A model generated the notes under the pieces. It was not told the DNA's origin. It was given only the letters and a program-made list of their open reading frames with translations, and did not search any database. Below, in pieces: positions 1 through 10,227 of a stretch of 32,658 bases of DNA. The first letter of the stretch is position 1. Each line of letters starts with the position of its first letter. The position numbers and the translations under genes are program-made. This stretch comes from Pseudomonadota bacterium. Its GTDB lineage: Bacteria; Pseudomonadota; Gammaproteobacteria; Burkholderiales; JABEVD01. The stretch is from the NCBI GenBank assembly GCA_021848705.1, contig JAJZTT010000012.1:1-32658 (forward strand), read 5' to 3'.

Positions 1-2
1 AA

Positions 3-1928
3 CGCCCGGAACACACCATGCGCATCCGGTATGGAGGAAGAACGGAATCCTATCGCAACGGAAACGGCGAAACCAGGGTGCGCTGGGTCGACACGCAGGA
101 CGTGCTCGCCGTTCCCTACGACGTCCCGGTTCCCGGCTACCGGAACGGAACGGTCAATACCTTGAGACTGTGGAGGGCGGCTGCGACCGACGAATTCGAT
201 CTCGCCGAATTCAATGCGGGGGGTTATGCCGAATCGGTTTCCGCGAAAAACGAGGCGGAGAACATCACCATGGTGCTCTATCCCAACGATGCGAGCGAAA
301 ACGGCAAGGAGCTTCGGCTCAGGCAGCAGTATTTCCTGGCATCGGCCAGCCTTCAGGACATCCTTTCGCGCTGGGTGGATCTGTACGGGGAAGATTTTTC
401 GGATTTCGCCGAAAAGAACTGCTTCCAGTTGAACGACACCCACCCCACCTGCGCGGTCGCGGAGCTGATGCGCCTGCTGATGGACGAGCACGGCATGGGC
501 TGGAATGAAGCATGGGCCATCACTTCGAAGACCATGGCCTATACCAACCACACGCTGCTTCCGGAAGCGCTGGAAAAATGGCCGGTGCGCCTGTTCGAGA
601 GGCTGCTGCCGAGGCTGCTGGAGATCATTTACGAAATCAATGCGCGCTTCCTCACCATCGTGGCGAGCCGCTGGCCGGGGGACAACGGAAGGCAGGCCAG
701 GATGTCCCTCATCGAGGAAGGACCGACTCAATATGTCCGGATGGCCTACCTCGCCATCGTCGGATCGTTCTCGGTGAACGGAGTGGCCGAGCTCCATTCC
801 GATCTGCTGAGAAAGGGGTTGTTCCGCGATTTCCACGAACTCTGGCCCGAGAAATTCAACAACAAGACCAATGGAGTGACCCCGCGCCGCTGGCTCGCAT
901 GGTGCAACCCGGGCCTGGCGAGGCTGATCTCTTCCAGGATAGGCGAAGGCTGGATCACCGATCTCTCGGAACTCAGAAAGCTCGCCCCCTTTGCAGAAGA
1001 CCCCGCCTTCAGGAAAGCGTGGCGGGAAGTGAAGCGAGGCAACAAGCTCCGGCTCATCGAATCGGTGGAAAAGCATTGCGACGGGGTGAAATTCAATCCC
1101 GATTCGATGTTCGATGTCCAGGTGAAACGCATGCACGAATACAAGCGCCAGTTGCTCAACATCCTGCATGTCATCCATCTCTACATCCGGATCAAGGACG
1201 GCGACACCAAAAACTGGACGCCCCGCTCGGTGCTGATCGGAGGGAAGGCGGCACCCGGATACTACATGGCGAAATGCATCATCAAGCTGATCTCCAATGT
1301 CGCGAAAATCGTGAATCAGGACGAATCGGTGAAGAAACACCTGCAGGTGGTGTTCATGCCCAATTACAAGGTATCGAGCATGGAAATCATCTGCCCTGCG
1401 ACCGATCTATCCGAACAGATCTCGACTGCGGGAAAGGAGGCTTCCGGAACCGGGAACATGAAGTTCATGATGAACGGTGCACTCACCATCGGCACGCTGG
1501 ACGGCGCAAACATCGAGATCCGCGAGGAAGTCGGCGAGGAGAATTTTTTCCTTTTCGGCCTGGATGCAGCCGAAGTCGAGGAGACCCGGAAGAATTACGA
1601 TCCGGCCGCCATCATCGCAGGGGACGAGGACCTCAAACGCGTTTTGCTGCTTCTCGAATCCGGACATTTCAACCAGTTCGAGCCGCATATCTTCGACGAC
1701 ATCCTACGCTCCATCCGGAGTCCCGGAGATCCCTGGGTGGTCGCAGCCGACTTCAGAAGCTATGTCGACGCGCAGGAACGCGCAGCGAAGGCATTCAAGG
1801 ACCAGGAAAACTGGACCAGGATGAGCATCCTCAATACCGCATCGAGCGGGAAATTCTCCACCGACAGGACCATGCTCGAATACAACCGGGAAATCTGGAA
1901 GCTGGAGCAGATCCCGCCGCTGCCGTAG
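3..1928 (+). CDS. glgP: Glycogen/starch/alpha-glucan phosphorylase, 5'-truncated by window edge
   Basis: Frame is open to the window edge. Protein contains ENITMVLYPND, NDTHPTCAVAELMRLLMDEHGMGW, FNNKTNGVTPRRWL, DVQVKRMHEYKRQLLN and the PLP-site region EASGTGNMKFMMNGALTIGTLDGANIEI, all typical of GT35 phosphorylases. Confidence 0.97.
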   Translation, partial: RPEHTMRIRYGGRTESYRNGNGETRVRWVDTQDVLAVPYDVPVPGYRNGTVNTLRLWRAAATDEFDLAEFNAGGYAESVSAKNEAENITMVLYPNDASENGKELRLRQQYFLASASLQDILSRWVDLYGEDFSDFAEKNCFQLNDTHPTCAVAELMRLLMDEHGMGWNEAWAITSKTMAYTNHTLLPEALEKWPVRLFERLLPRLLEIIYEINARFLTIVASRWPGDNGRQARMSLIEEGPTQYVRMAYLAIVGSFSVNGVAELHSDLLRKGLFRDFHELWPEKFNNKTNGVTPRRWLAWCNPGLARLISSRIGEGWITDLSELRKLAPFAEDPAFRKAWREVKRGNKLRLIESVEKHCDGVKFNPDSMFDVQVKRMHEYKRQLLNILHVIHLYIRIKDGDTKNWTPRSVLIGGKAAPGYYMAKCIIKLISNVAKIVNQDESVKKHLQVVFMPNYKVSSMEIICPATDLSEQISTAGKEASGTGNMKFMMNGALTIGTLDGANIEIREEVGEENFFLFGLDAAEVEETRKNYDPAAIIAGDEDLKRVLLLLESGHFNQFEPHIFDDILRSIRSPGDPWVVAADFRSYVDAQERAAKAFKDQENWTRMSILNTASSGKFSTDRTMLEYNREIWKLEQIPPLP

Positions 1929-2034
1929 GCTACTTCGCGAGGCGCTGGCAAAGCGCCTCGATGATGCGACGCGAGAGTTTCGTGCTCTCGCCCACCAGCG
2001 CATCGAAGGTATCCGGAGAAAATTCGAAAACGAG

Positions 2035-5000
2035 TCATGAAACCTCGCAGAAGGTGCCGTCCCTGAAAACAACCGCGGCGCGCACCGGCTTCCCGAAAAC
2101 CGAGGACATCGCGACCCGGTAGCGTTCGAGCTGGCTTCGATGGGATTCCCGCATTTCCCCGCTCTTGTAATCGAGCACCCAAACCTCGCTTTCGAATTCG
2201 ACCAGCCTGTCGATCCGCCCGATCTCTCCTTCCCCTCCCGCATAGGATACTTCGTTCCACGCCCCGAGATGCAGGGAAGGATCGAAGAACCGGGCAAGAT
2301 GAGGGGAGGAAAGGATCCTTCGCGCATCCTTCACTGCTGGATCCTCGTCGGGAAGGAGGCTTTTCCCGCCGCGCTGCAAAATCTCGTGAAGCAGCGTTCC
2401 ATAACGCATCTTTTCGCTTTTTTCCTCGCGCCGCCCGAAACATGCAGGCTTTCCTGAAGCCTTCGCTTCGACCGAATCGCGCTTCTCTTCGACTTCGAGC
2501 GGAACGAAGGAAGCGGGCTCTGCCGCTTCCCGGATCCGGTGATACCAGGTATTTTCCCTCCCGCCGGGGATGCCGCTCACGAAGAGCGCCTGCGCCGCCC
2601 GGGTCATCGCGACATAGAGCAGGTTCTGGTCCTCGCGGCTCGCCCTTTCCGATTCCGCTTCGAAGTACCCCATCCTGGAAGCCCCCCTTTCCGCCCTGGT
2701 CGAATGGAGGGAAAAATGGGCGGGGCGATCCGCTTCCGGTGGCCAGTCGATGACGACGCCGTAACCCTCGTCCCGGGTCTCACGGGAAGGATTCGCTCCG
2801 AGCAGCCAGACGATGGGCGCTTCCAGCCCCTTCGCCCCGTGGATGGTGTAGAAGCGCAGGGCATTGCCGGTCTCTCCGATCAGGCCCTCGTCCGGAGCAT
2901 CTTCCCCGATGCGTTTCAGTTCCGCGAGTTCCCTCATGAATTTCGGCAGGCTCGGGTAGCGTCCCGCATCGACTTCCAGTGCAAGTTCCAGATAGGCGAG
3001 CAGATTGGCGGAAACGGAAGCCTTGAGCGCAGGCGGCGCAGCGTTGCGGTAGCGGGGGACGACATTTCCTTCATGATAGATCGCATCAAGCAGGTCGTGC
3101 ACCGGAAGGATCCCGGCCTTCCTCATCCAACCCGAGAGCATTTCCCGTGCTTCTTCCATTCCGGTTCCGGAAGGCGCTGCCTGCATTTTCTCCCACCAGG
3201 ATCGCCCCGGAAGAAGCGCCAGTTCCATAATTTCCCTGTCCGAAATGGCGAAGAGCGGGCTTTTCAACACCTGGGCGAGATGGAGGTCGGCAAAAGGCGC
3301 GATGAGAAAGGAAAGCAGGGCAGTGATGTCCGAAGCTTCCAGGGTATCGAGCAGACCGCCCCTTCCGGATCCCACATAGGGAATTCCCGCCGCCCTGAGC
3401 GCACGTTCGTAGGTCGAAAGCCCCGCACGTTTTCTGACGAGCACCATGATGTCCCCATATCTCGCGGGACGAAACCTGCCGTCCGGTCCGGCGACAGGAT
3501 AGCGGCCGACGATTTCGGCTATCCCGGAGGCGAATTCTTGCGCCTCCCGCTCGAGCCGCTCGTCCCTTGCCTCCTGCCTTGCCGCGAGCAGGGGATTCCT
3601 CAACCCTTCCACCGGCGCCACGGAGGGAGAAGACGCTTCCTCTGCAAGCGGGACCGCCACCACCATTCCATCCAGATCCTGGCGATGGGTCCGGTGATCC
3701 GGGAAGCCGGGGATTCCGGAAAAAACCCGGTTCACGCATTCGATCACAATGGGCGAACTTCTCCTCGAAACGTTCATCAACAAATGATGCGCGCCATATT
3801 CCCTTTTCAGAAATTCAGCCGCGATGTCGAAAAGCCTGGGCTCTGCCCGCCTGAACCGGTAAATCGACTGCTTGGGGTCCCCGACCAGGAACACCACCGG
3901 CTTCACGCCAGCTTCGCAGGATGCGGAAAGCCAGGATTGCAGGATCTGCCACTGCACCGGATTGGTGTCCTGGAATTCATCGAGGAGCAGATGGCGAACC
4001 CTGGAATCGAGCTTGTACTGCATGTATTCCGCATGCTCGGAATGCCGGAGCAGCCTCCAGGTGCGCCATTCCACGTCGGTGAAATCGATCACTCCGACTT
4101 CTTCCTTCAATCGGTCGTACGCTTCGAGGAAGGCGCATCCGGCAATGAGGCCGGATTCGTTGAAACGGTAGACCTTCTGGTGAATCAGCCTGTCTGCGAC
4201 TTGCTGCAGTTCCTCCCCCAGACTCCGATGGAGTTCGAGGAGCCGTTCTTCCCCGGATTCCCCTAGTCTTGCAGCCTGCGCCTTGCCCGCCTTCCTGGAT
4301 CTCAGCGTGCCTTCCCCTGTGAAGAAAACGCCGTGGATCGCATCGAAGTCGATCTTCCCGGAAAGCGCCATTTCCAGCCTTGTAGCATGGTTCCTGTCCG
4401 AATCGGTGTTCCTTCCGAGCAGACCCGCATACTCCAGGAGGAGCGAGACGAATTCGCTGCCGAAGGCTTCCCCCAATACGTCCTGTTGCGGATCGACTTC
4501 GAGTTCCTGAGCGAGCTGCTCCAGCGCATATCGGGAAGGATCGCTGCTTCCGGAAACATGGGCCCACCATTCCGCGCGCTTTTCGAGAAAGGTTTCGAGG
4601 AGCTTTCTGGTATTGTGGAGACCGTATTCCTCGAAAAGCCCGGAAAGATGGATTGCGACCGGGCTTTCCGGGTCCTTCAGCAGATCGTCCAGAAAACGCT
4701 GCCAGGCTTCCTCTACGAGCGCTGCAACCGATTCGGCAAGATTGGCTCCCGCCAGATTTTCCGAAAGAGGTGCGCGCCTCAGGATTTCCAGGAACCAGCC
4801 ATGGAAGGTGGTGATGGTGGGGGAGTCCTTCATGGAAGCCTCGAAAAGCCGCCTCGCTTTCGGCATCGCAGCTTCGATCTCCGCTTTCGTTAGTCCGCGC
4901 TCCCCGAGGAAACGTGCCAGATCGGGATCCTCCATCAGCGCCATTTCCTTCAGCCACTTCGCGAGCCTCTCCTCTATTTCACGGGCAGCCTTGCGGGTGA

Positions 5001-5136
5001 AGGTGATGGCGAGGATTTCCGAAAACCCGACCCCGGACAGAAGCAGGCGAATGATCCTGGAAACCAGGGTCCAGGTCTTGCCGCTGCCCGCGCAGGCTTC
5101 CATCACCACGCTCGAATGCGGATCCAGTTGCCTCAT
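2035..5136 (-). CDS. addA: AddA-like UvrD/RecB-type helicase-nuclease (ATP-dependent exonuclease subunit A)
   Basis: Walker A (ACAGSGKTWTLVSRI), ITFTRKAAREIEERL, DEFQDTNPVQW, VGDPKQSIYRFRRAEP, FYTIHGAKGLEAPIVWL, YVAMTRAAQALFVSG, and C-terminal nuclease motif (VWVLDYKSGE). Start taken as the ATG overlapping the stop of the upstream ORF (AAATGAGG), not the longer ORF start at 5184. Confidence 0.9.
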   Translation of the reverse strand: MRQLDPHSSVVMEACAGSGKTWTLVSRIIRLLLSGVGFSEILAITFTRKAAREIEERLAKWLKEMALMEDPDLARFLGERGLTKAEIEAAMPKARRLFEASMKDSPTITTFHGWFLEILRRAPLSENLAGANLAESVAALVEEAWQRFLDDLLKDPESPVAIHLSGLFEEYGLHNTRKLLETFLEKRAEWWAHVSGSSDPSRYALEQLAQELEVDPQQDVLGEAFGSEFVSLLLEYAGLLGRNTDSDRNHATRLEMALSGKIDFDAIHGVFFTGEGTLRSRKAGKAQAARLGESGEERLLELHRSLGEELQQVADRLIHQKVYRFNESGLIAGCAFLEAYDRLKEEVGVIDFTDVEWRTWRLLRHSEHAEYMQYKLDSRVRHLLLDEFQDTNPVQWQILQSWLSASCEAGVKPVVFLVGDPKQSIYRFRRAEPRLFDIAAEFLKREYGAHHLLMNVSRRSSPIVIECVNRVFSGIPGFPDHRTHRQDLDGMVVAVPLAEEASSPSVAPVEGLRNPLLAARQEARDERLEREAQEFASGIAEIVGRYPVAGPDGRFRPARYGDIMVLVRKRAGLSTYERALRAAGIPYVGSGRGGLLDTLEASDITALLSFLIAPFADLHLAQVLKSPLFAISDREIMELALLPGRSWWEKMQAAPSGTGMEEAREMLSGWMRKAGILPVHDLLDAIYHEGNVVPRYRNAAPPALKASVSANLLAYLELALEVDAGRYPSLPKFMRELAELKRIGEDAPDEGLIGETGNALRFYTIHGAKGLEAPIVWLLGANPSRETRDEGYGVVIDWPPEADRPAHFSLHSTRAERGASRMGYFEAESERASREDQNLLYVAMTRAAQALFVSGIPGGRENTWYHRIREAAEPASFVPLEVEEKRDSVEAKASGKPACFGRREEKSEKMRYGTLLHEILQRGGKSLLPDEDPAVKDARRILSSPHLARFFDPSLHLGAWNEVSYAGGEGEIGRIDRLVEFESEVWVLDYKSGEMRESHRSQLERYRVAMSSVFGKPVRAAVVFRDGTFCEVS

Positions 5137-7682
5137 TTCCAGAAATCCTTGCGGCAAAGGCCGCGAATTTCGCAATGTGCGCAAACTTCCTCGATTCCCT
5201 GCGCAGGAAGTCCCGCGCCTTGCCGCATCATGGCAAAGATGGACGAAAGCCTTTGCGCATTTTCATCCGGAAGCAGGTTTTCACTGGAAACCTTCGCCAC
5301 CTTGCCATCCAGGGAAAGAAAGGCCGCCTCCAGAACCGGTTCGCCCAGCAGGAGCGCATAGGCTGGGAGCTGAACCTCCTCTCCGGGATCGGCAAGCATT
5401 TTCCTCAGCGCATCCGGTGACTTCACCTTGTAGTCGAGAATGGAACATCCTTCCGCGGATCTTTCCACCCGGTCTATCCTCCCCTCCAGCCGCAATTCCT
5501 TCCCGTCCGGATGGAGCAGATGAGTTCCCTTCATCTCCATGGAAACGATCCTCCATCCCTCTCTTTCCCGCCCGACCTGCCAGGAAATGTATTCCGGAAT
5601 CATCGCCTTCCAGCGAAACAGCCAGGCTCTGGCGAGAAAATCGGATTCGACCGCATCCCGGAATACCGCTGCGCTGATTTCGGAGAGTTTCCCTTCCGGA
5701 TCAGCGAGCCGCGAAACCTCCCGGTATCTTCCATGAAAGACCTGCAGCGCCTCGTGGACGAGGCTGCCGTAATCGGCCTTGCCAATCTCCGTTTCCACGT
5801 CTTCCATCGCGGCAAGCCCCAGTATCCTTTCCGCATGATACTGGTAGGGACAGGAAAGCAGGCTTCCGTAACCGCTCGCCGTGATGCTTTTCGGGATCAG
5901 CTCCTCTAAAATCGCAGGAGAAGGACGGTTCGTTCCTTCCATCCCGGCAAAACGCGGGTTTTCCAGCCGCAGTTCGGGAATTTTCGCTGCAAAATCCCGG
6001 TCGATGAGATCGGATCCGCAGGCATGAAGGTGGAATGCATTCAACTGTTCGAGAAAAGGACTCAGCAGGTTGGGCTCGCCCGCCCTCGTCTGCTGCCAGA
6101 TGCCGAGCACCTCGTCGCATCGGCAAAGGAGCCCCTTCAGGTCTCCGATCTGGCGCAACGGGTTTTTCAGAGGCAGCCCGAGTTCTGCCCGCACCGACTG
6201 GTTGAAGAAAATGCCCTGGTTTTCTTCGGCAGGAAGATGATCCGCATCGCAGCCGAGCAACAATGCCGCTTCGAACCTGCGCAGGCGGGTTGCAAACAGA
6301 TGGGTGAAGGAGACCGGGCTCCTGATCCCGGAATCGCGGAAAGTCGATTCTTCCAGTTCCAGGTCGAGCCAGCGCCGCCAGGAGGAAAAGCCGAATTTCC
6401 CTTCTTCAGGGAGGAGCTCGAGTCGCAGATCTTCCAGCTTCTCGAGAAGCGCCTCCCCTGCCACGTCCGACTGCAGTGCGTCCTTCATGCCGAGTCTGTC
6501 CAGCGAGGCAAACAGCGCATCGAGCCATTCAGACAGGCGCCTCTTTCCTCCCTTCAGGGCGGATTCGACTTCCTTCAGTGCAACAATGGCTTCGCTCGCC
6601 TGTTCCGAATCTCCGCAATGAGCAAGGCAACGGTCGAGTCCCGAGACGATCCCCCGCCTTCTGACCACCTGCTCGATAAAATGCACGGCAGCCTCCCTGA
6701 AGCCTTCCTCCCGGTCGCGAAAGGCGAACGGGGATTTCAGGAAATCGAGGAGATCTGCGTGATAGAAACCGCTCGCGACGCAATCGACGAGTCGCATCAC
6801 GGCGGTGCTGGCCGAAGCGGTGGAAAGCGTCCAGCCGGTCTCGTCTTCCACCAGAATCCCGGATCGTTACAGGAGCGCCTTCACCCTGCGCGCTGCAAGC
6901 CTGTCGAACGCGACGATTGCGATGCTTTTCCTGCCTTCTTCCAGCCAGCCTCGTACCGCGATTTCCGCCCTTTCCGCAGCTTCCTCCAGCCCGTTGGCAC
7001 CGAAAAGGGAAAAATTCGCTTCGAAAGGGGGAGCGGATTCCGCCCTCGTCTTGAGATCAGGGGCTTCCCCCTCCGGCCAAACCGATTCGAGAAAGGGGGG
7101 ATGGCACTCGTGAAGCACCATGACCCGATCCGACCAGGATTCGAGGAATTCCGTTTCGGCCGGATTGAGCGGATCTGGCGCGAGCACGTAAAGAGGCCCG
7201 GGGGCATTCCTTGCGATCCTCGAAAGTTCCATCCGGCTCGCAGCGATCCTTCCCGGCCCTTCGGACTCCATGACATGCCAAAGTTCATGCACGAGATGCG
7301 CTTCGAACATCATCGCGTCCCCTGCCTTCGCCTTGTACGCTCGCTCGAGTTCCGAGTAAAAATCCGCGAGATCCTCGGGAAGGCGCACCTTCCAGCGGGT
7401 CATTTCCTCGAAAAGCGCCACCAACTCGCGGCTGATTCTCCAAAGGTCCTCTTCGCGAAACCATTTTCTTTCCTTGAGCGCAAGGTGCACCCTGGTCGCG
7501 GCAAGGCTGGAAGGAAGGAATTCATCAGGATTCGCCAGGGAATCGAAGGTGTGCATTCCCGGAAGCAGCAAGAAGGGATGTCCGGAGGCTTCCTTCAGCT
7601 CCCTGGACAACCCGGATGCGGCATGCAGGTCGGGCAGCAGCACCGTGACCCTGGAAAGATCGCTTCCCGTGTTTTCGGACAC
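5133..7682 (-). pseudogene. AddB-like DNA repair nuclease (resembles the AddB-related 'probable DNA repair protein' family), interrupted by a single in-frame TAA at 6867-6869
   Basis: ORFs 6867..7682 and 5133..6851 are in the same frame (start difference 831 nt = 277 codons). Reading through gives ...RLAARRVKALL*RSGILVEDETGWTLSTASAST..., continuous AddB/RecB-like sequence. C-terminal PD-(D/E)xK region: GSLVHEALQVFHGRY, GRIDRVERSAEGCSILDYKVK, and terminal Cys cluster CAHCEIRGLC. Confidence 0.8.
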
Positions 7683-7746
7683 GATGATCCCTGCCGCATC
7701 GGCAAGGAAGCGACCGGAGTGAAGCGCTGACCGCCCGATCGCCAGA

Positions 7747-8070
7747 TCAGCGCTCCAGATATTTCAGCTTGTCCTTCACATGAAGCCAGTCGTCCGCGTC
7801 TTCAGGCGGATCCTTCTTTTCCGTGATGGGCGCGAAAGTCCTGGCGAGTTCGGCATTGAGTTCGATGAAATGCAACTGATCCTCCGGAACGTCGTCTTCG
7901 GCATAGATCGCTTCGGCCGGACATTCGGCCACACAAAGTGTGCAATCGATGCATTCTTCAGGATCGATCACCAGGAAATTTTCCCCTTCCCTGAAGCAGT
8001 CCACCGGGCAGACATCGACGCAATCCGTATATTTGCAGCGGATGCAGTTTTCAGTCACTACATAGGCCAT
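7747..8070 (-). CDS. fdxA: 7Fe ferredoxin ([3Fe-4S][4Fe-4S]), FdxA type
   Basis: [26 protein letters not shown]...[27 protein letters not shown]: canonical FdxA cysteine pattern and length (107 aa). Confidence 0.96.
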   Translation of the reverse strand: MAYVVTENCIRCKYTDCVDVCPVDCFREGENFLVIDPEECIDCTLCVAECPAEAIYAEDDVPEDQLHFIELNAELARTFAPITEKKDPPEDADDWLHVKDKLKYLER

Positions 8071-8209
8071 TGATCCATCCTCTGGAATATCTGGAGAATT
8101 GTTATTCTAGCAGCCCTATCCCCCTGTGGGGTTATTTTTGCCTGCGAGCTTCACACTTGGGTGCAATTTGGTTACGATATTGCATTTTCCGATTTCCCAC
8201 GAGGCGCAA

Positions 8210-8536
8210 ATGAGCGAGCATATCCACCATGTGACGGACGAAACTTTCGAGGAAGAAGTGAAAAATTCACAGATCCCTGTACTGGTCGATTACTGGGCGG
8301 AATGGTGCGGTCCGTGCAAGATGATTGCACCGATCCTGGACGAAGTCGCGCAGGAGTATGCAGGGCGCCTCAAGATCGCCAAGCTCAACATCGACGACAA
8401 CCAGGAAACTCCGCCGAAATACGGCATCCGCGGGATTCCCACGCTGATGATCTTCAAGAACGGCGAAGTCGAGGCAACCAAGGTGGGCGCGCTGATGAAG
8501 TCCCAGCTGACCGCCTTTATTGACAGCCACATCTAA
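8210..8536 (+). CDS. trxA: Thioredoxin
   Basis: [17 protein letters not shown]...[18 protein letters not shown]...[21 protein letters not shown] active site. Internal ATG at 8210 chosen over the longer ORF start. Confidence 0.97.
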   Translation: MSEHIHHVTDETFEEEVKNSQIPVLVDYWAEWCGPCKMIAPILDEVAQEYAGRLKIAKLNIDDNQETPPKYGIRGIPTLMIFKNGEVEATKVGALMKSQLTAFIDSHI

Positions 8537-8556
8537 ACCGGATAACCTTCAAAACG

Positions 8557-8580
8557 GGTCTGCAGCAAGCTCTGCAGACC
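8557..8580 (+). terminator. Stem-loop between trxA and rho (attenuator/terminator-like, weak T tract)
   Basis: GGTCTGCAG-CAAGCT-CTGCAGACC: perfect 9-bp stem, followed by tccgtccgatttt; no clean U-run. Confidence 0.45.
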
Positions 8581-8623
8581 TCCGTCCGATTTTCCGTCTC
8601 ACATCAGATATCTTCTTCCGCAA

Positions 8624-9883
8624 ATGCATCTATCCGACCTGAAATCCCTCCCCGTAACGCAACTCGTTGAAATGGCGATCGCCAACGAAATCGACGGAGC
8701 CAATCGCTTCAGAAAACACGAACTCATCTTCGCCCTGCTGAAGAACCAGGCGAAAAAGGGGGAAAGCATTTACGGCGAAGGAACCCTGGAAGTGCTGCAG
8801 GACGGATTCGGCTTCCTGCGTTCCCCGGACATCTCCTACCTCGCGGGACCGGACGACATCTATGTCAGCCCCTCCCAGATCAGGCGTTTCAACCTGCACA
8901 CAGGGGATTCCATCGAGGGCGAAATCAGGACCCCGAAGGACGGGGAACGCTATTTTGCGCTGGTGAAGGTGGACAAAGTCAACGGCGAACCCCCGGAAAA
9001 TTCCAAGCACAAGATCCTGTTCGAAAACCTCACCCCGCTGTTCCCCACCGAACCGCTCACCCTGGAGCGCGACAACCGCTCCGAGGAAAACATCACCGGC
9101 CGGGTCATCGACATGATCGCACCAATCGGCAAGGGGCAGCGCGGACTGCTGGTGGCCTCGCCGAAAAGCGGCAAGACGGTCATGCTGCAGCATATCGCGC
9201 ATTCCATCGCAAGCAATTTCCCGGACGTGCATCTCATCGTATTGCTCATCGACGAACGCCCCGAGGAAGTGACCGAGATGACCCGCTCGGTGCGAGGGGA
9301 AGTGGTTTCCTCCACATTCGACGAACCGGCCACCCGCCATGTCCAGGTGGCTGAAATGGTTCTGGAAAAGGCCAAGCGCCTCGTCGAGCACAAGAAGGAC
9401 GTGGTGATCCTGCTCGATTCGATCACCCGCCTCGCACGCGCCTACAACACCGTCGTTCCAGCCTCGGGCAAGGTGCTCACGGGCGGCGTGGACGCAAACG
9501 CGCTGCAGCGCCCCAAGCGCTTTTTCGGCGCAGCCAGGAACATCGAGGAAGGCGGCTCGCTCACCATCATCGCAACCGCACTGGTCGACACCGGTTCGAG
9601 GATGGACGACGTCATCTACGAGGAATTCAAGGGTACCGGCAACATGGAGATCCATCTCGACAGAAGGATCGCCGAGAAACGCACCTACCCGGCCATCAAT
9701 GTCAACCGCTCCGGTACCCGCCGCGAGGAGTTGCTCATCAAGCCGGATGTGTTGCAGAAGATCTGGGTGCTCAGGAAACTGCTCTATCCGATGGACGACC
9801 TTGAAGCGATCGAGTTCCTGCTCGACAAGATCAAGGCGACGAAGACCAATTCGGACTTTTTCGATTCGATGCGCAGGGGCTGA
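8624..9883 (+). CDS. rho: Transcription termination factor Rho
   Basis: 419 aa; [47 protein letters not shown], Walker [51 protein letters not shown]. Confidence 0.99.
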   Translation: MHLSDLKSLPVTQLVEMAIANEIDGANRFRKHELIFALLKNQAKKGESIYGEGTLEVLQDGFGFLRSPDISYLAGPDDIYVSPSQIRRFNLHTGDSIEGEIRTPKDGERYFALVKVDKVNGEPPENSKHKILFENLTPLFPTEPLTLERDNRSEENITGRVIDMIAPIGKGQRGLLVASPKSGKTVMLQHIAHSIASNFPDVHLIVLLIDERPEEVTEMTRSVRGEVVSSTFDEPATRHVQVAEMVLEKAKRLVEHKKDVVILLDSITRLARAYNTVVPASGKVLTGGVDANALQRPKRFFGAARNIEEGGSLTIIATALVDTGSRMDDVIYEEFKGTGNMEIHLDRRIAEKRTYPAINVNRSGTRREELLIKPDVLQKIWVLRKLLYPMDDLEAIEFLLDKIKATKTNSDFFDSMRRG

Positions 9884-9949
9884 TGCTTGCAAAGATCCGC
9901 CCGTTGAAAGATAATAGCGAATTTACTGCGCCATTTTTAGGATTCCAAG

Positions 9950-10162
9950 ATGAAACCAGGCATACACCCCGTATATAACGATGTCACCGTGACCTGCAGT
10001 TGCGGCGAGGTTTTCACCACCCGTTCGACGATCGGCAAGCCGCTGCGCATCGAAGTCTGCGCAGCATGTCATCCTTTCTACACCGGAAAGCAGAAGATCG
10101 TCGACACCGCAGGGCGCGTCGAGAAGTTCCGTCAGAAATATGGCAAGAAGGCTGCCGTCTGA
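9950..10162 (+). CDS. rpmE: 50S ribosomal protein L31 (zinc-binding, CxC/CxxC type)
   Basis: 70 aa; [65 protein letters not shown]. Confidence 0.98.
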   Translation: MKPGIHPVYNDVTVTCSCGEVFTTRSTIGKPLRIEVCAACHPFYTGKQKIVDTAGRVEKFRQKYGKKAAV

Positions 10163-10190
10163 GGAATTGTTTCGGTCAAGGTTTGACGAA

Positions 10191-10212
10191 GGCAGCCGCT
10201 GGCTGCCTTTTT
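10191..10212 (+). terminator. Rho-independent terminator after rpmE
   Basis: GGCAGCC-GCT-GGCTGCC followed by TTTTT. Confidence 0.85.
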
Positions 10213-10227
10213 CATTGGGAGCGCGAC

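Noticed and set aside
1939-1959. GAGGCGCT-GGCAA-AGCGCCTC hairpin as the glgP terminator
   Set aside because: Good stem but no T tract, and it overlaps the coding-like tail downstream of addA; not called as a terminator.
512-2122. 536-aa plus-strand ORF overlapping glgP
   Set aside because: Out-of-frame overlap with glycogen phosphorylase, no domain-like sequence.
2539-4266. 575-aa plus-strand ORF opposite addA
   Set aside because: Shadow ORF antisense to a motif-rich helicase gene; low-complexity Arg/Pro/Gly/Phe composition, no recognisable domain.
6867-6869. Recoded TAA (alternative genetic code)
   Set aside because: TAA ends other genes here (e.g. trxA and the M48 protease) and no other gene carries internal TAA; a local mutation or error is simpler.
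6024-7730. 568-aa plus-strand ORF opposite the AddB-like gene
   Set aside because: Antisense shadow of the AddB-like reading frame; no domain, runs over the whole opposite gene.
8630-9892. 420-aa minus-strand ORF exactly mirroring rho
   Set aside because: Antisense to the unambiguous Rho coding sequence; a result of codon bias.
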